This document shows positions 4,632 through 7,003 of a stretch of DNA of 7,003 nucleotides, piece after piece. How positions within the stretch are numbered: the first letter of the stretch is position 1; the number at the start of each line of letters is the position of its first letter. Position numbers and translations under genes: made by a program. The notes below the pieces were generated by a model. It was not told where the DNA came from and did not search any database. It saw nothing but the letters and a program-made list of their open reading frames with translations. This DNA is from Spirochaetia bacterium (GTDB lineage Bacteria > Spirochaetota > Spirochaetia > Treponematales > Breznakiellaceae), in assembly GCA_025997655.1 (NCBI GenBank), contig BNUW01000126.1, positions 1-7,003 on the forward strand. Direction: 5' to 3'.

Positions 4632-5027
4632 TTGGAATTGGCCTTAGACGGTATTACGCTTGAAGAATTTATCAATAACAAAAATGGGCTGATTGTGGAA
4701 AAGCGGGCGTATGAGATATCCGGGGAGGTTAGCGACGATTCGGCCAAGTCCATCGGACAGATGGTCGGGGCGGGCGCGATTGTTACGGGCAGCCTTTCAA
4801 ACATCGGTACGCTTTACCGGCTTACCCTCAAGGCGATTGATGTGGCAAAGGCGGTGGTGGCGGTTTCCTTCCCGGCGGACATCACCAACGATGAGGGGGT
4901 ACGGGCGCTGCTTGGACAGTCAAGCATTGCCGCAGTGCCCCGAAGTCCTGCGTCACAGACCTCCACAGCGGGAAGCGGTACGAAAGGCACGGGGACGGTA
5001 GGCGGGGTGTGTGGGGAAGGGTTATGA
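4632..5027 (+). CDS. 5'-truncated CsgG/LpoB-like lipoprotein-family fragment
   Basis: Residues about 20-95 match the C-terminal half of the CsgG/LpoB-type domain that I associate with treponemal putative lipoproteins: 'EISGEVSDDSAKSIGQMVGA' then 'GAIVTGSLSNIG..YRLTLKAIDV...VVAVSFPADI'. Family members carry a signal peptide and a first half with a 'YViDEL...VDR..L..I' region. Here the first half is absent and only a TTG start is available, with a weak AAAGGCGG 7 bases upstream. The C-terminal 35 residues are Ser/Gly/Thr-rich. The frame is open back to the TGA at 4554-4556 that ends the small membrane gene. The codons are GC-rich, unlike the AT-rich genes on both sides, so this is probably a stranded fragment of a core-genome paralogue. 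It might still be translated, but without export. Confidence 0.6.
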   Translation: MELALDGITLEEFINNKNGLIVEKRAYEISGEVSDDSAKSIGQMVGAGAIVTGSLSNIGTLYRLTLKAIDVAKAVVAVSFPADITNDEGVRALLGQSSIAAVPRSPASQTSTAGSGTKGTGTVGGVCGEGL

Positions 5028-5059
5028 TATTCTTGAAATTAATCTTAAAGGAATGAATT

Positions 5060-5803
5060 ATGGCTGAAACAATTGAAAAAGTCAATTTAAAGGACTTTCG
5101 AGAAACTTTTTATAAATGTCGAAATTTTGAATTATCGCACTTATGGCAACGTTCAATATTTCTTACTGCCTTTTTATTGTTGTGTTTTACTGGTTATGGT
5201 CATGTAGTTATAAAAATCATTAGTACATGTTCTCCTAATATGTCTTTGATCCTTTATGAACTTGCCTCCGGCATAGCTTTGATCGGTATTATTTTTTCAA
5301 TTATTTGGATTATGATGGCAAAAGCCTCAAAAGCTTGGTATGAAGTTTATGAAAAGGCAATTTGCAAAATAGAAAACGAACCAGAACTCGGAGTTTCTGA
5401 AATGTTTGATGAATATAAAATGGGTAAATTGGTAAAACTAGAAATAGAAGAAACTGATGCAAATATATTTACGAATAATCCAGGCCAGTACTCTCCATCG
5501 AAGTTAAATATATTTATTGGTAAAATATTATTATTTATTTGGGGATTAATTTTCATTATTCATATGGTTATTTTAGCCATTCATATATTTCCCATTAATC
5601 TACCACGATTTATTAATCATTATCTTGCCTTTTCTGTATTGGTTTTTTTCTTTTTTCTAGTATTGCTTACAGCATTAACTAATAACTGGGCAAGAAGTAG
5701 TGCTATGAGACGGCAATTTTATGGCACTAGTGTCAGTAAGAAAATATTGGAAGTTCCTACCCTTACTAGGGGAATGCCGGAAGGGGAAGGAAGCCCCAAT
5801 TAA
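5060..5803 (+). CDS. four-helix membrane protein, probably RipA family
   Basis: This 247-residue integral membrane protein has predicted helices at about 33-54, 63-86, 151-177 and 187-208, and a soluble segment of about 60 residues between helices 2 and 3. SHLWQRSIFLTAFLLLCFTG near the first helix and SIIWIMMAKASKAWYEVYEK after the second recall the 'RipA family octameric membrane protein' group, named from a Francisella inner-membrane protein. That assignment is from memory of the motif. The ATG has AAAGGA (5047-5052) 7 bases upstream. The gap of 32 bases from the CsgG-like fragment leaves no room for an obvious promoter, so transcription probably comes from upstream. The codons are strongly AT-rich compared with argR and pgi, which suggests transferred DNA. 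The next gene starts 30 bases later. Confidence 0.72.
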   Translation: MAETIEKVNLKDFRETFYKCRNFELSHLWQRSIFLTAFLLLCFTGYGHVVIKIISTCSPNMSLILYELASGIALIGIIFSIIWIMMAKASKAWYEVYEKAICKIENEPELGVSEMFDEYKMGKLVKLEIEETDANIFTNNPGQYSPSKLNIFIGKILLFIWGLIFIIHMVILAIHIFPINLPRFINHYLAFSVLVFFFFLVLLTALTNNWARSSAMRRQFYGTSVSKKILEVPTLTRGMPEGEGSPN

Positions 5804-5833
5804 CGAAGAAATGTTTTTCTATAAGGAGTTATT

Positions 5834-6271
5834 ATGAAGAAGTTTTTTGTTTTATCATGTTTATTGGTGGTTTTAGTTTGCGGATTGTTTGCACAAAGCA
5901 ACACAAATGTAACGAACAATAATTCAATCATTATCAACGGCGATGTATATTATTTCAGACCTTCCACACAAAAATCATCTCCTCTTCCTACATCTTCATA
6001 TACAGGTGCAAGATTGAATAATGCCACTTGGTATGGGGAAGATGCGGCAAAAGCATGGGCATCCATTGCAAACTGGGTAATAGAACACGCTACCCATCAT
6101 GTAGGCATGTACAGGAATGATGGGTATAAATATTATATTACACAAGTAGCTGTCGAGAATGCCGGGCAGTATCAATCTTATCATCAAACCTGCACCGTAA
6201 GATATTGGATTGTAAAAGATGGTAGCTCTTATGACTCAGGACGTTTAGACTATGTGCAGTTTGGGTGGTAG
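5834..6271 (+). CDS. secreted protein of unknown function with INGDVY motif
   Basis: This 145-residue precursor begins with a clear Sec signal peptide: MKKFF, a hydrophobic core LSCLLVVLVCGL, and a likely cleavage after Ala20 (LFA-Q). There is a Cys at 16 in the core but no lipobox at the cleavage site, so it should be released into the periplasm. The mature start is Asn/Thr-rich, with TNNNSIIINGDVYYF at 27-41, a motif repeated in the next gene. A short proline/serine linker is followed by about 85 residues rich in Tyr and Trp that look beta-rich (YKYYITQVAVE; TVRYWIVKDG), with one helix around 70-86. I do not recognise this domain. The Shine-Dalgarno AAGGAG (5823-5828) is 5 bases before the ATG. 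The lipoprotein gene follows after a single base, so the two are surely co-translated. Confidence 0.75.
   Translation: MKKFFVLSCLLVVLVCGLFAQSNTNVTNNNSIIINGDVYYFRPSTQKSSPLPTSSYTGARLNNATWYGEDAAKAWASIANWVIEHATHHVGMYRNDGYKYYITQVAVENAGQYQSYHQTCTVRYWIVKDGSSYDSGRLDYVQFGW
5912..5950 (+). repeat. first copy of the TNNN...INGDVY coding repeat
   Basis: These 13 codons of the secreted-protein gene encode TNNNSIIINGDVY. They match 6504-6542 in the next gene at 31 of 39 bases, several differences being silent (acg/aca, aac/aat, gta/gtc), so the similarity holds at protein and DNA level. Confidence 0.7.
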
Positions 6272-6272
6272 T

Positions 6273-6587
6273 ATGAAATATATTATTCCCATAATAATAG
6301 TTCTAATGTTTGGTTGTAAAACAGTCCCACAAGTTATAGAGTCAACGCCTGTTCAGCAAGATCAGACTCAATCTGAATCAGACAAAACTATAGCAAGGGA
6401 TATTTCAACTAATGAAGGAGATAATTTTGTATCTTCCACCGAAGAACACAATACAATAAACAATGATAATCGCCAAGTTGTTATCCGAGGTGATTTGAAT
6501 ATTACAAACAATAATGAAACAACTATCAATGGCGATGTCTATATCAATAAACCTGATGGATTTAGTTTTGATGGACTATTTCAATAG
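6273..6587 (+). CDS. small lipoprotein with INGDVY motif
   Basis: This 104-residue precursor has a signal peptide MKYIIPIIIVLMFGC whose LMFG-C at 11-15 is a lipobox, predicting lipid attachment to Cys15. The next 50 residues are Gln/Ser/Glu/Thr-rich and probably a disordered tether. The tail has two related beta-like units, VIRGDLNITNNN and TTINGDVYINKP. The second matches the TNNN...INGDVY segment of the preceding secreted protein, which suggests that the two products bind one another or a common partner, perhaps through beta-strand stacking. The chosen ATG is 1 base after the upstream stop, with GGGTGG before it. An earlier ATG at 6252 would add seven residues that disturb the signal peptide. 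No family is recognised. Confidence 0.72.
   Translation: MKYIIPIIIVLMFGCKTVPQVIESTPVQQDQTQSESDKTIARDISTNEGDNFVSSTEEHNTINNDNRQVVIRGDLNITNNNETTINGDVYINKPDGFSFDGLFQ
6504..6542 (+). repeat. second copy of the TNNN...INGDVY coding repeat
   Basis: These codons of the lipoprotein gene encode TNNNETTINGDVY, the partner of 5912-5950. The middle four codons diverge (SIII against ETTI) while both flanks are conserved. Confidence 0.7.
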
Positions 6588-6601
6588 GGAACAGGAAATA
6601 A

Positions 6602-6667
6602 ATGATTCCACAACTAACTAGTGCAAAACAGAATCTTAAAAGGGCACAGGAGAAGCGAGGGTATTAG
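6602..6667 (+). CDS. possible 21-residue basic micropeptide
   Basis: MIPQLTSAKQNLKRAQEKRG, then Y and a TAG stop, begins with an ATG preceded by AGGAA at a 5-base gap, 14 bases after the lipoprotein stop. The peptide is basic and could form an amphipathic helix. The frame stays open for another 20 codons after the TAG, so it may instead be the start of a decayed gene. No homologue is recognised, and at this length chance is a serious alternative. Confidence 0.25.
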   Translation: MIPQLTSAKQNLKRAQEKRGY

Positions 6668-6750
6668 GATAATGCAGGGGCGGAAGGAAAGAAAAGGGAG
6701 CATACGGTTGTCCGTTACATCTGCATTTAACAGGTTCCTATAGTTTTTTT

Positions 6751-6774
6751 AAAGGTGATTTAAGAGGTGATTTA
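6751..6774 (+). repeat. tandem 12-bp repeat duplicating the Shine-Dalgarno
   Basis: AAAGGTGATTTA (6751-6762) is followed at once by AGAGGTGATTTA (6763-6774), 11 of 12 identical. The second copy supplies the working AGAGGTGA of the downstream gene, and its last A is the first base of that gene's ATG. The first is an extra ribosome site with no start codon behind it. Confidence 0.65.
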
Positions 6775-7003
6775 TGAAAAATGTACTTACCCTAATGGCG
6801 ATTGCTGTGGTAGGCTGGCTTGGATATCAAGGCTATGAACAGTATAGATTCACAGAATCTCTAAGGAAAACTGATTTACTACTTGGGAGAAATGATTCAT
6901 CTTCCCCTGCAACTAATACATTAATTCCGGAATTCCAGTCATACGAAGAAGCCGTTGCTTACCGGAACGGACGCTTCTCAGGCACAGAACGCAGCAATCT
7001 AAA
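6774..7003 (+). CDS. membrane-anchored protein, 3' end beyond the window
   Basis: The open frame runs off the window edge with 76 complete codons visible. Residues about 4-18 (VLTLMAIAVVGWLGY) form a single N-terminal hydrophobic helix. There is no lipobox Cys and no obvious signal-peptidase site, so a membrane anchor with an exported C-terminal part is likely. The visible remainder is polar, with a Ser/Thr/Asn/Pro stretch near 41-55 and YEEAVAYRNGRFSGTER at the end. The Shine-Dalgarno AGAGGTGA sits just before the ATG in a duplicated 12-bp unit. A TATAGT (6739-6744) could be a -10 box, but no good -35 accompanies it. The gene follows the lipoprotein after 186 bases on the same strand. No family is recognised from this part. 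Confidence 0.7.
   Translation, partial: MKNVLTLMAIAVVGWLGYQGYEQYRFTESLRKTDLLLGRNDSSSPATNTLIPEFQSYEEAVAYRNGRFSGTERSNL

Noticed and set aside
6739..6751. T-run considered as a terminator after the lipoprotein gene
   Set aside because: No stable hairpin lies directly before the T-run; ACGG-TTGT-CCGT at 6704-6715 is short and too far away.

Overview
The window looks like spirochaete chromosome, most likely a Treponema of moderate GC content such as the termite-gut lineages. This is inferred from an ArgR / glucose-6-phosphate isomerase pair written in GC-rich codons, from a CsgG/LpoB-like 'SGEVSD..A.SIG' domain of the sort I associate with treponemal lipoproteins, and from small exported proteins. 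No rRNA, tRNA, CRISPR array or intact transposase was seen.

Layout. Bases 1-2373 are housekeeping: a possible gene tail, argR, a 90-bp palindromic array of ACACGGAT-type units, and pgi, all on +. Bases 2374-2643 are non-coding, with a possible terminator and a 133-bp element bounded by 19-bp imperfect inverted repeats. Bases 2644-3400 hold a minus-strand two-gene operon with a near-consensus promoter: a DUF5678-like small protein followed by a retropepsin-like aspartic protease. Bases 3481-4161 hold a truncated XRE-type regulator remnant and an intact XRE-type regulator, both on minus.

The most interesting part starts at 4205. Diverging from the intact XRE gene is a perfect-hexamer sigma70 promoter (TTGACA-18-TATAAT). 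Its -35 box lies inside a 28-bp palindrome, the expected place for an XRE operator. It drives a roughly 155-nt hairpin-rich leader and a 48-residue, strongly ribosome-bound, single-pass membrane protein. The small gene's TGA is followed 5 nt later by an 11-bp hairpin, and then, in the same frame, by a 5'-truncated CsgG/LpoB-like coding fragment.

No clear new promoter is visible after that. The AT-rich genes that follow, all on +, encode a four-helix membrane protein (probably RipA family), a secreted protein, a lipoprotein and a membrane-anchored protein cut by the window end. The secreted protein and the lipoprotein share a TNNN...INGDVY motif. Working reading: an XRE-controlled accessory cassette acting at the cell envelope, inserted beside core genes. 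Co-transcription and any shared function are inference.
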